Assembly: GCA_037576215.1 (NCBI GenBank)
Contig: JBANDB010000017.1
Coordinates: forward strand, 496,001-560,000
Direction of reading: 5' to 3'
Length of the DNA stretch: 64,000 bases
DNA from: Armillaria gallica
Taxonomy: Eukaryota; Basidiomycota; Agaricomycetes; Agaricales; Physalacriaceae
This document shows positions 47,351-58,271 of the stretch, piece after piece; within the stretch, counting starts at the first letter, position 1, and each line of letters opens with the position of its first letter. Position numbers and translations under genes: made by a program. The notes beneath the pieces are model-generated. The model did not search any database. It saw nothing but the letters and a program-made list of their open reading frames with translations, and was not told where the DNA came from.

Positions 47351-47830
47351 TCATTATGTCTCGAGTCGTCCCACCGTCGTGTGATTATTTAGCTTTTTTC
47401 ATTGATGTCGCTGCAACTCTAGAGTTGCACTGTGACAGAGGCAATGGCCTCATGTATGTCAGCTACTTACTGCTTGTTTATGTTCTTCTGTTCCTTACCT
47501 GAATCTCGTCCGATGAAGGGAGGCCGTGTGGCGGCCTAACGAGGATAAAATAACTTCACGAAACGGCCCATCCCGGGTCAAGGCAACCTCTGCAGCTCTT
47601 GACGCTACTTCCATGGAACAAATTCTACCATCCTGTCCGCCGCGACATCTATGCCTATGTACCTACCGAAGGCTATTCTCAGTCACCAGAATCGATAAGC
47701 TTGTGATCTTTACTTCAAAATATTACCTAGGACGAGCGCCACGACCAACTCATCCTGGCGATCGATTCGAATTCTCGCCGGCGAAGAGGAGGGTCCAGAA
47801 TATACATTCCGAACGATGCGTCGGAGATTA
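47351..47830 (+). pseudogene. Family B relic (exon 1 and part of exon 2)
   Basis: An ATG at 47356 opens MSRVVPPSCDYLAFFIDVAA and LELHCDRGNG, like exon 1 of B2. At 47612 another frame gives PWNKFYHPVRRDIYAYVPTE, matching PWDNCYHPTCYDLFARVPSE of exon 2, but followed by stops. No later exons are found. Confidence 0.6.
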
Positions 47831-47930
47831 AGAGCATGCCAAAATCTTCTTAAGAACCTACCAGGTTCACGTCTACTACCTTAGTCCTTGAACTATACAC
47901 GTACACTACGATCTCTGTGAATTCTACATT

Positions 47931-49628
47931 CTAGATCCTAGCAGTAATAAACGCAGTCAATTGAGAAAACAAGTCGAAGAACTGGGCCTTCGACTCCACA
48001 GCCAAAGCATCTTCCTGCGAGGTTTCTTCTACCAGACTATCAAGGCGTTCAAAAATCCAAAGCTGGGTTGGATTGTCCTGCTCCGTCCTTGCAGCTTCAA
48101 CTTTTCCAGTACTAAAAAAGAACATCAGCACTGTTGACACTACTCAGATAATAACCCTGGCTCTTACTATGGATCGAAAGCAAGGCTCACTACGTATGGC
48201 ATCAGTGTTAAACATTAGGATAACAGCATTCGAATCACGTACTGCCATAGAAGTAACCGTTTATGATTCTGCACGAATACAAGTTACTTTCATGATTCGA
48301 TCAAGAAGCCTGAGAGTCGACTCACGAGAACGCCCTGTCATTGCCCTCACTAGACCGAAGAAGCCACTGTACTTGAGGATTGTTAGGGTCATTTGGACGT
48401 ATGACGACATCAGCGCCTGGTATATTGTCTGAGGACAGTTGTCAGATATGATCGGGCAGCGGTGAGTGTTACTTACCATCGGCGAAGGTCAAAAGTTCTC
48501 TCGGCTGAGTCACGGGAGCCACAGTGAAGGCGCCGGGTCCTACTGGTCGGACTATCCAATCCGGAGGGAATATGGCTCCGGGTGCGCCGGGGGGTAGTAC
48601 ACGGACTTTGAGGTATATGCATGTTAGTCGCTGCAGACCAGATTTTAAGCGAAGGGACCTACCTTTCCTGTCGGTTCCTGCAACGAGAGCTAGTGTGTCT
48701 TTGATCAAGGGTTTGATACGATCTACATAGACCATGATTATCAGAGTGGAAGGTCTATGAGAAATGTTACAGACTTACAGTAACCAGGCACCAGACTGGT
48801 AGGTACTTGTACATTGTCTTGATGATCCGCTGCAGCCCAGTTAACGAGGACGAAACGCCAAAGTTGGTTAGGGCTCTCCCAATCCGCTGCTTGGGCGACA
48901 ATCTTCCCATTACTGAGGGACGTAAGGAGTGTAAAATCGTATAGAAAATGTATTCTTACCCGAGGTCTTGAGCAATGTGGGCTACAAGCTAATGTGAACG
49001 ACACAAAAAATCAATGGTACGGTTTTGACTTACAGTTTCTGAAAAGACGGTTCTCAATCCTGTGAAATGGCGTTACTTTTTTGAGTGAATGTCTATGAAG
49101 GAAACACCTCCCAGAATCCCTCCTCATCACGACCGGAAATACGCCACTGTAGCGCAGGATAGAAAGGATCACCGGGAGCCACAACAACGTCATTGCCAGG
49201 GTGACCATTACCTGCAAGCATGGCGTTAAAAATGCTGACAGTGATGCATTTCCTAGCTTACCGTCCGTAAACGACAGGAACTTATCGTTCTGAACAATGG
49301 GAGAAACCGTGAAAATGTCTAGTTCTTCCTCTGTAGCTGAAACCTTCCAAAAAGTAGCCGGGTGATATGCAGGTGATGGGAACGGTAGCACTTTCGCGAT
49401 TGTCAGATATTGACCACACGAGCGGAAGATGAGGAAAACCTTTGCCATCAGGGCCACATAGAAGCACATCGCGGGTAACAGCATTCTCAACGCGATCTGC
49501 ACGATCATGAGTGAATATAGAGGCACATTTGAGGAAGGCTGGGGCATACAGATGCCACTCTTCAGTGCTCGGGCACAAGTTGAAACGACGAGGAAAGATA
49601 CAAAGCAGAAAAGATTCTTAAACATCAT
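47931..49628 (-). CDS. Secreted protein with two tandem repeats (beta-trefoil-like features)
   Basis: Starts with a clear signal peptide (MMFKNLFCFVSFLVVSTCAR, exon 49628-49559). Two homologous units follow. Each has (a) R(V/I)-x-N/K..., a short hydrophobic strand, VLP-P and W-V...FTV-P...L-FTDG; (b) a D-VV-P-DP-P-(L/V)QW segment; (c) NGKIVAQAADWESPNQLWRF in unit 1 and TGKVEAARTEQDNPTQLWIF in unit 2. Segments (a) and (b) lie on separate exons with the same intron phases in both units, so whole exons were duplicated. QxW and 'VxQA...NQLW' features recall beta-trefoil (ricin-B-like) lectins, but I cannot confirm the fold. The splice between segments (b) and (c) of unit 2 is unresolved. Confidence 0.6.
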
Positions 49629-49639
49629 CGTCTAGAGAG

Positions 49640-52370
49640 ACTATGGAGGCTGGAATCTGAGGGATTACTATTGCTGTTCGCCGGCTTTTATAGGCCCCAA
49701 GCGCGCTCAAGATTTCAGGTGCATGTATCGGGTATGATGCGGTGACCGAGGAGTGAGCCTATGACATTGCCGTTGTGACTGACGGGGAGAATTTTGGGTC
49801 AGCGGAACTTTCAAAAATAAAAAGTAGCTTCAAAGATCTCGCTCCCGTATATGGCCCGCCAGTTATCCGCGCAAGGGCAGGTTTTAAAAGCATCGAGTCA
49901 TAGTGGCTGCGACGGCAAGCTTGGTCATTTGCCACTGAATATCCCAAGGGGTCCCGCTTCTGTCTTTAATGGAAGTTGAAAACAGTCGAGGTAAGTCCCG
50001 ATGGAATGGAGAAAGGCCCGTTCAGATCGGTTTCGGGTCGTGCAACATTCGACAAGGCTCTAATCATTTGAATATTGAATTCTTTACAAGACCGAGTGGC
50101 GTTGCCGACGTTAGTGTCCAATACAGTACAAGGAACACGCCACCAACAATGGCGGAAGTAATCGACAACGGTGTAAAGACTGCTTGCTGAGTGCTGAGTC
50201 CGAAATTTTCGCATGATTCGACAGGCGCTAATCCTTCATTTCTTGCAGTTGAAGATACCCTGTAAGGCGGTGAACAGTGTCGATGAACCGTATAGCATAG
50301 ATATAAAGGGTTGAAAATACGAACTATACATACTGGTATTTTGCTATTCAACGCTGAAGCAAGGTATTCTTCGACTAGGTGGGCACCAACAATGCCATCG
50401 CAAACTTGAAACCCCCAGTCCTAAACCCATCCTGCCAAGTCCACCTATCGAACGTTCTCTATTGAATCCGTATTAATATTGCTCAAAATAGACGATCGGA
50501 AATTTCTGTTTGGCACCTTATCGGTACCGTCTATTTCTTTGTGGGACGCCATAGAGTAGCTTTTGATTTGAACGACCGCCAGGTTCAGAGAAACCGGGAA
50601 ACTGGGGAACAGGCAACTAGAGGTGACCGGTGATGATAGATGACGGACAAGTTCGGGGAAGCAAATCGAAAATCGCCTTGCCGGACCGGACCTCCGACTG
50701 TAATCGAAATCGAACACTCTTTCGCAGAGCCACCAAGGCAGCCTTCGGATATCGTACGACCAGCGAGCACGGATCGCCTACATGCTTTTCGTTATCACAG
50801 TATTCATTCATGGACATGCAAGATATACCAGTGAGTCATAACTCAGACATAATATTCTTTTCTTTGACTGGTCGTCTTGTTATTTCGTCGACCCAATGTG
50901 TACATGTATGGCCGATTGCTGTCCCGCTACCTCATTTTTCTCTCTCTCAGGACAGGACAAGTATTCACAAAGTATTCAAGCCCGCAACACATTGACCCTA
51001 CCTGGCTTCATCAGTAGGTAATTGCGTCAATATCTGCCAACATATTTGTCTCGGAACGTTGACGCATCTTGCTGAACTCCCACTTTCTCTCAATGATGAG
51101 CAACTTTTATCCAGTGTACTTATTCAATAAATTCTTACCGCAAAATCACGATCATGTGATATCGTCCTTCACGTCCTAAAATAAACTCAAATAATATGCC
51201 CCTCTAGTCTTTCGCTTGGATATTCGCGGCTTCTAAGACTTATTGTTTCTAGGGTTCTTTGTCAACATTTGCTGTCAAGAAATTCCTTAAACACGATCAC
51301 GCTTGGCGCAGATAGTAGATCGTGATATCAATTAAAACACAGGAAGAAAATATTGTCCGGTAATAGGCAAGAGTCTTTGCGGTTGATCTTGACCCTGGAA
51401 CGAGATGCAATCATGTCGCGCTTGTGAATCAGCATATAGGAAAAGTACTTGCCTGGGCAGTCAATCGTCTTGAACTCCGGAACATATCCCTCTGATGAAA
51501 CGAGCCACTTCAATGATCTGGCTCAGCTGTTCCAGGAATGGCTCAACGGCCTTAACAAACTTCAATGCCGATAGCACATATGGACCGAGCTTTATAAGTT
51601 CAACACCATTCACCATCTCTTCAATTTTGCACCAGGTCCTGGGCTCAGAGCATGAAGGTCGTGTCGCGATTGTGTATACAGCTGCGTATAGAAGGAGGAT
51701 GACAGAAGCGTAGATTATCTATTTGAACCCTCCTGGTATCAACTTTCTGCGGGGCGCGCTGGTCGACGACAATCTCAACGCTTGCATCAGTTGACGGTTT
51801 AACTCATCTCTGATGAATGACTGAGCTCGGCACGTGCACATGTCGTCAAACAGGACCTGTTACGACTCAGGAAGTGTCATATCTCTGTCGAAAGTTTCTT
51901 CTCTGGCCAAGGCCCTAGGCATCTTGAAACTATCGCCTGTAGAGCATACGGGTTAGCATGGTCTGAGAAAGATTTAAGAGCATAAAGAGACATCAGACCG
52001 TACGGTGCGAGGCGGGGGTAAGAAGCAAAGGGTTTGCTATATCTATGCCACTGGTCTCGAGTATAAGAACGAAATTGAGCCTTTGTTCGTCTGCCGCTGT
52101 CTGCCGTCACTGATACCCGAGGTGAACGAACAAAGGAACGAATGGTAAGCGTGTGAACTTGGCATTTGTGCTTCTTGATTGCTTATTACCAGAACGGCAT
52201 ATTCAACGGATGCGACATTACGATTATCATTACTGCTAAGGTGTATACAACGGGATAGGACATATAAGAATCACGATATCGATACATTTAAATTAGATAT
52301 AAGAAAAATGGCAGGGATAGATACGCGATAGCACCAACGAAATCCGCGCATGCCGTATTCAAGTCATAAG
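49640..52370. other. Gene-poor stretch
   Basis: 2.7 kb with no supported gene. One possible remnant lies on the minus strand at 51713-51470: a hydrophobic start (VILLLYAAVYTIATRP) followed by an amphipathic helical run (KIEEMVNGVELIKLGPYVLS), without a start codon or continuation. Confidence 0.4.
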
Positions 52371-52380
52371 AGTCAACGAC

Positions 52381-53973
52381 TCACTTCAACATGCCCTCCA
52401 CCTTCACGAGCCAATCGCGAGCATATGAAGCGCCAACTCGTTCCGGACCAGTGTTCCTTGTATAGTTAGTTAGCTCTTTCCACCACGGTCCATCCCGGAG
52501 CTCGCGGAGAAGCTCCTGAAACGAGGGCATTCTTATCGCCCCCCCATCTTCTCCTCGCTCGAATTCAATCGTCCCTCCATATTCCATCCAGCTCCTCAAT
52601 CCTCCGCTGTTATCCTTGACGCGGATCCATCGCTCAGTAAAGAGCTCCCTGTCCTCCTGCCTGAGCAATAAGAGCTCCAAGAAGTCAAAGACAGCCGTAT
52701 AGAGACCAGGCTTATATTGAGAGCCAAGCCAGTTACTGAGTTGACGGTACTCTAGAACAGACTGGATGACCCTTGGAAGCAAGGATAGGCGAAGCAGGTT
52801 GTCACAATTCCACTGACTATTGTCTTTAGAGTCGCATTTATAGTAGAACGTCAGCGCTTTAAAGGCCTTGTTGAGAGTCTCCCAAGCTCGAATGTTATTC
52901 AGAAACTTGGAGACCCCCCCAGAGCAAATGATTTCCTCTTCTAGGGATGCAATGATCTCGTAACAGGCAACAGAACGGCGTCGCTTGCAGTTCTTAGGAG
53001 AGAGACACTCAGGTTGTCTGTAGCATCCGCGGCAATAAGTACCGCACTTCCGGCAGCGTCGTATGAGAATCGCGTCGAGTGAGGGACAAGGCGAGGAATC
53101 AGTAGCCCTCAGGTCAACGTCCTTGATAGAGAATTTGGGTGTCTAGATAAGATATGCGATTGAGTTGTTAACTCAGAAGAAATTTCGAACAGAACATACA
53201 TGATTCCCACACACAGCCGTTCCATGGCATTTAAAACATATAATTGTCCGCTTCCACAAGTCTGCCACGGTGTCTCGAACGGCATCAAGGTCAGCGGAAA
53301 CATCGCCATCACTGTATTCGTGTGCAGCAAGGTCACCGTCAAGTAGAACCATTGAAGCATAGCGTGGAAGTGTTGTGGCACTTTCAGTGGCGAGGATTCT
53401 AGCTAGATCGGCACGGGGAGTTCGACTCGGGGAAACCGGAGAGGATGTAGGGGATGCATACGCAGCTTCGTCGTTCACTAAGGCACGACGGTGGGGAGAA
53501 TGGGGGCTAGCAGGTGGTTGGAGAATAGCAAGATTCTCGAGACGTATCGTGGAAACTGTTAGGACAGAACGGGTGGACTCCATACGCTTGGGCGGCCGAC
53601 TGTCAACGTCAGCAGACGTGCGAGAGGCTGCACGCTCGTGCCCGGCTTCATCTACTTTCAAATAATTTGTGTACTCGGGGCTATCTGGCGGAGTCGGATA
53701 GGGGGTATGGGATTTGTGGCGAGGTGTTTTAAAGGTTGTTACGGATGGGTTTGAGCGGTAGGAGGGGGGTGGGCCGATAGAATTGTGCTTGGATTGTGTG
53801 TAGGGAGAATATGAATGCCGCGGCTGATCGACAATCGGCGCCTCTACGGGGACGCCTGGTTGTGGATCCCGGTGTTGGGACGGAACTGCGTTGTGGACAC
53901 GGTTGTCCCGTTGCGGAACAGTTCGAGCATCGCGACGGGTCTTCGCATATCCTCGCGCTTGTGAGGAAAGCAT
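52381..53973 (-). CDS. Cys-rich (putative zinc-binding) hypothetical protein
   Basis: Two exons, 53973-53200 and 53142-52381, phase 0, about 511 residues. The first 240 residues are Ser/Pro/Arg-rich and probably disordered (PYPTPPDSPEY, ASPTSSPVSPSRTPR). Then a cysteine/histidine cluster spans the splice: ICFKCHGTAVCGNH, continuing with RRCRKCGTYCRGCY and further cysteines (ECLSPKNCKRR), a likely two-zinc module. The C-terminal 220 residues are helical with Trp and Leu. I do not recognise the family; the zinc role is inferred from Cys spacing. The ATG at 53973 follows the last in-frame upstream stop region; an earlier in-frame Met exists at 54033. Confidence 0.65.
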
Positions 53974-54033
53974 AGTGATATGTTGAGAAAGATAGAGGGT
54001 GTAAACGGTACAGATAGAGAATGGGATTATCAC

Positions 54034-55000
54034 GGGGCGTTTACTGAGCGGTGGAAACCTAAATGGCCAAGATCTTTAGATGCTGTATTTATACAAGATG
54101 GAAGCGCGCTAAACTCACCCGTAGTTGGACATAAGCTGTAACGCTTGGCTGTGAAATCCTTTAGCGCGACGTCGGTTACAGCTGATGGTCGGAATGGCTC
54201 CGCGAGCACAGCAAGAACATCTGCGGTAGAATGAATAGCGCCGTGGTGTGCTATGACCGGGACCGGGTAGTTTAAAAAAGACGAGGATCGTTGATCATCG
54301 CGATCCAATTTTAACTGAAAGGGAGTGATTGTCGCAGAAGTTGAAGAGAGACTATCTTCTCAAGGAAGTATGATTATCGTTGTTCTGACCAGGCAATCAT
54401 GACCCCGCTGTCCTTCTCCTGACTTGAGTGCATATAACAGATACGAGGAAGAGATGAACGGCGATAAGGAATAGTCATTGTGTGTCCAAAATCACCTGGA
54501 CCGGACATTGCGCGGTTGTACGGCACTGCACTAGTACAGAACCTAAGAATAACTCAAAAATTGTTCAGCGGCGAGAGCTCACCACCACACGTCTCACGCG
54601 CTCGCACAAAATGTACATGAACTTGAATGTGAAATTCGACAAACAGGTTTAGAATTGGCTTCGATCTTGGCATATGATCGCGCCTTTGGAAAAGATAGCC
54701 ATTCGGAGGTTTGTTATCGACCAAAACCAAGTTCTCCGCGATCGTGCGAAATCTCTCCATCTGAACGAACACATACTAGGAATATGATTCGGACTAAGGC
54801 AAAGGGCTGTACCAGCTGGTTTCTGTTCAAGACAGGTCGGCTACGACGGGTGGCTAACTCCTCCACATCATCACCGGGATTTGCCCTGATGAAGAAGTCC
54901 TAACATCAGTTTTGAATGAGATGACGGAACTGGAGATCAGCATTATGGTCGACTTACCGGAACATGAAGTTAACAGGGAAATGAACGAGGATTTCAAGAG
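54034..55000. other. Possible exons of an unidentified gene, not resolved
   Basis: Two minus-strand open stretches end at good donors: about 54308-54119 (YPVPVIAHHGAIHSTADVLA..., then GTGAGT) and about 54770-54590 (FRTIAENLVLVDNKPPNGYL..., then GTGAGC). Their codon patterns look coding, but I find no ATG or phased continuation. Confidence 0.3.
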
Positions 55001-55017
55001 CTAGGCAATTTCTAGGC

Positions 55018-55241
55018 GGATGAGCCAAGACCTGCCAAGACTGGCGACCTTGATTGACTCTGCCTCCGCATCCACGTTACCGCATCCACGGCGCCCGATT
55101 CAAGATGATCTTGCTTCCACTTCTTGACCTTGATGGAGGAGGAGAGGAGCATTACGCGATGAGCCAAGACCTGCCAAGACTCGTGATTGACTCTGTTCGA
55201 TTCAGCTTCCACTGGAGATTGAGGAGAGGAGCATTACGCGC
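55018..55241. repeat. Interleaved direct repeats
   Basis: The block GATGAGCCAAGACCTGCCAAGACT...GATTGACTCTG occurs at about 55019 and 55158. The block GAGGAGAGGAGCATTACGCG occurs at about 55138 and 55222. The arrangement a-b-a-b implies one tandem duplication of about 85-140 bp followed by a deletion. Confidence 0.65.
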
Positions 55242-55424
55242 ACATTCGTCAGTTCCAGCTGACCCCAGCGCCTATTCCTGAGTAAGAAACCCTCTATTCA
55301 GGGTTCTTAGCAGCCCTGTTTCGAGATTTAAATAATATCGTGCCTTGCGGCTATGTCCAAGGATCCTGTGTGAGTAAATGCTGTCAAGACTGGCTGTTGT
55401 GCTGTGATGCTTCCGAATGACGGT

Positions 55425-55905
55425 AGGACCCCCGAAAATCCTATAACATGTCTGATCCCAAAAATCTGGATTTTTGGCTTTCTTATCCGGACCCGGATTT
55501 GGTATCCCGTATCCGGACATCGCCTCACACATCGCCCAAGTTGGTTTGGTATCCGGACATGGACCTGCTAATTTATTTGTGACCAAAGTCACGATAAATT
55601 GAAATCCGCAGTCCGCGCCGACCGCACCGCGCACATTGTCAAGACTAAAGAGTCGAACTAGCAAGCAAAAGTACTTCTGACAAAGAATATACACATATCT
55701 CCAACTCGGCCAACTCACGAACACTGAAATGATATCCGGACGGGATCATACCCTGCCTCGAACAGGCGAAATATATCCGGAATATCCACCATGGCTTTGA
55801 GACAAAATCTGTGATTTTAATCCGGAAATCGCCTGATGCCTACTAAAATTTTCTGTTTCATACCCGGACTGGGATCAAAGATCTTATAGGATTTTCGGGG
55901 GTCCT
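55425..55905. mobile_element. hAT-like MITE with perfect 8-bp target duplication
   Basis: Left end AGGACCCCCGAAAATCCTATAA (55425-55446 region) is the exact reverse complement of the right end (55884-55905). The element is flanked on both sides by ATGACGGT (55417-55424 and 55906-55913), a perfect 8-bp direct repeat. Length 481 bp with no coding frame. The interior has several copies of a TATCCGGA motif. Eight-base target duplications are the rule for hAT transposons; the perfect TIR and duplication suggest recent movement. Confidence 0.85.
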
Positions 55906-56022
55906 ATGACGGTTCCCGTCATTCGGAACTTGCTATTACAATATTTGACTATCCGCTGGACAGCTGATCAACAAGAACACTGGCCATTCGTACAAACCCT
56001 GGTACAACGATATTGGATACGA

Positions 56023-57056
56023 TTAGATGTACATCCCCCCTTCGCCGATGTCGCCTTTCTGCCTTTTGGATGCCTGAACGGAGGTTCCTTTTGTAGACTG
56101 GTTTACCCATGCGTCCGGGGCTTTCTCGTCGATAGCTTTAAATAGCAAGGTCTGCGCGGTAGTCATGGTGTCCTCGTTCCAGGGCATAAAGTCATCTGAA
56201 AGCTGTTCGATATTCGATGGAGAGAGCTTTCTTGGTGCTGGAGGAGGTATCCGTGGGTAAGGCAGGATGAGCAGGAGACCTTGGACTTTGGAGATTGACA
56301 AGTTTGCCATAAAGACAGCTGAGGTAGATGAGATGAGATTGGGTGGAGAGAACTTCTCTGCGTGTTCGGCCTGTATATTCCAATCAGTAAATCGCATGGA
56401 TAGTAAAAATGTGTACGTGCGATAACAGGATCTACGTTGGTAGTGGAGAGGTACCGAATGGGCGCATTTTGGAAAGTCAGAGGCTCAGAAGTTATATATG
56501 AAGGCACAGGATATATGTCCAGCAAGGAGACCCTTGCAATCTTGTTAGCCTGGGAGAAGTAAGGCAATAGTTGATTCCTACTTTGAAGGCTTGAGTGTTT
56601 CAAGAATTTGCTTCCCATAGTCGTTCATCGCCCATATAGGCAGCCTAGTTGTGACTTCGGATATGATTATGGTAGAACTTGTCCATTTTGGATTGAAACA
56701 CAGGCCCACCTATGTATCGTTATTTTCAGACGTGACAGAGATGAAAGGCGAACGCACGGAGATCTCGTTCACATAAACGGCGCCTGTCTGCTCTCCCAGA
56801 TTAGCTCCACGTGCCCAGATCCTTCCCGCATCTCCAGATGCGATGATGAGCTTTCCAGCAGTCGGTATGCTGCCAACTGTCTTGACGTTCACGGCTGAGA
56901 CGTCCTGTGACAGGCGAGGTTGCAGAGGATTATATTCATCTTCTTCATCGGATTCGATGGCGTAGCGGGAAGGAACAGTGTCTTGTAGAGGGTCCACGTC
57001 CTGAAGAGAAATGAGAAACGTTTGGTTCACGGCTACGATGCGACGATAATCACCAT
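56023..57056 (-). CDS. Proteasome assembly chaperone 1 (Pba1/PSMG1-like)
   Basis: Five coding exons: 57056-57054 (ATG only), 57000-56758, 56709-56582, 56532-56436, 56370-56023, all in phase, 272 residues. The N-terminus MDVDPLQDTVPSRYAIESDE leads to an acidic run, then IIASGDAGRIWARGANLGEQ, a SSTIIISEVTTRLPIWAM block, SLLDIYPVPSYIT, FMANLSISKVQGLLLILPYP and the C-terminal GDIGEGGMYI. This is the pattern I know for basidiomycete PAC1-type chaperones, which pair with PAC2 and assist assembly of the 20S alpha ring. Assignment rests on recalled family motifs. It is divergent from the myosin light chain gene, 148 bp between the ATGs. Confidence 0.75.
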
Positions 57057-57204
57057 GGTGGTACGAAGGTAAGAAAGAATGACGCGCGTCGGTATTCCGG
57101 CCCGTGCCCCGATCGTTGATCGCCTCTTGTGGCTTCGGATCCAAACAAAGCATTCTACGGTTTCCAACCGACCACATCCACCCTTTCCTATTGACGAACA
57201 CATC
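57057..57204. promoter_or_regulatory. Compact divergent promoter (Pba1-like / Mlc1-like)
   Basis: Only 148 bp separate the start codons of the two divergent genes, so this region must serve both. I see no clear TATA box. Confidence 0.55.
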
Positions 57205-57894
57205 ATGGTACGGCCTTTGTCCTTGTTCCCTCAGCTGTGGCTAATGCATCCTTACCTTTCAGAGTGACAACGCAGGTACAGAAAATCATCTCATTTCTGT
57301 TATTCAGGCTGATGTTCTTCAGAGTACAAGGAGGCATTCGCGCTGTTTGACAAGCGAGGCAAGGGCGCCGTACCAAGGGAGACCCTAGGAGACCTTCTCA
57401 GGGCACTCGGCCAGAATCCTACCCAGGCTGAGGTTGCCGAGATCGTAGCATCAGCGCCTCGAGATGGTGCGGCGACCCTCCTGTCTGCCATTCGGCTTCG
57501 CTCACCAGTATCTATCAACAGTCGACTATAAGACATTTCTGACTATCTTGAACCGTCCTGACGGCTTCAAGCCAGCTGGTACACCGGGTGAGTTGCGAAT
57601 TTTTGGACAGGATGTGCCACAGCTGATTGATGATCCCGCAGAGGAATTCATTCGCGGATTCCAGGTCTTTGATAAGGAGCACAATGGCTTCATCGGCGCG
57701 GGTGAGCTGCGGTATGTCCTCACGCAATTGGGAGAGAAAATGACGGATGAAGAGGTGGATGAGCTGTTGAAGGGTGTGCAGATTGGAGCGTACGTATTTC
57801 CTTGTCAAATTCTATCCGTTACCTTGACTTACAGACAAACAGGGACGGAAATGTAAACTATGAATCCTTTGTACGTACTATCCTCAGTCAGTAG
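57205..57894 (+). CDS. cdc4: Myosin essential light chain, Cdc4/Mlc1 type
   Basis: Six exons: 57205-57207 (ATG only), 57263-57275 (13 nt), 57323-57466, 57522-57587, 57642-57789, 57843-57894, in phase, 141 residues, the usual length of Cdc4. EF-hand-type repeats: [19 protein letters not shown] (loop degenerate), a middle [10 protein letters not shown] helix, [36 protein letters not shown] and a final [14 protein letters not shown]. Loops lack several calcium ligands, as is normal for essential light chains. The family binds IQ motifs of type II and V myosins and is needed for the cytokinetic ring. The symbol follows the fission yeast gene. Confidence 0.88.
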
Positions 57895-58271
57895 ATGTCT
57901 GTCATACCCTTGCGCATATACGACATTGTCATGATTCCCCGTTGTCTGTACTTGGAGTAATCGACGCGTATCCATCCTTCTCTCCGAATTGTACCATAAG
58001 CTTCGTATATACGTGCCGGATTCACAGAGCCTCTTCGAATTACTTGTTCGTGATTCGTGACTTGAGAGACCCAACTCACTCTTAGCGTTCCGTATATAAT
58101 TTGCCCCCAATCCACTATGTCGACACATAGACCCTTGCTCCCCTTCTTAGAATCCGTTCCATGTATGGAATTATACGTCGTAGTATGTGTATGACGAGGG
58201 TATCAAAATAATAAGTACCAAAGCAGTCCGACCCTTCCATCCATGCATACAATTTTGAAATAAGTTACCGC
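57895..58271. other. Intergenic between convergent genes
   Basis: The 3' regions of the light chain gene and the channel gene. No other feature seen. Confidence 0.5.
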
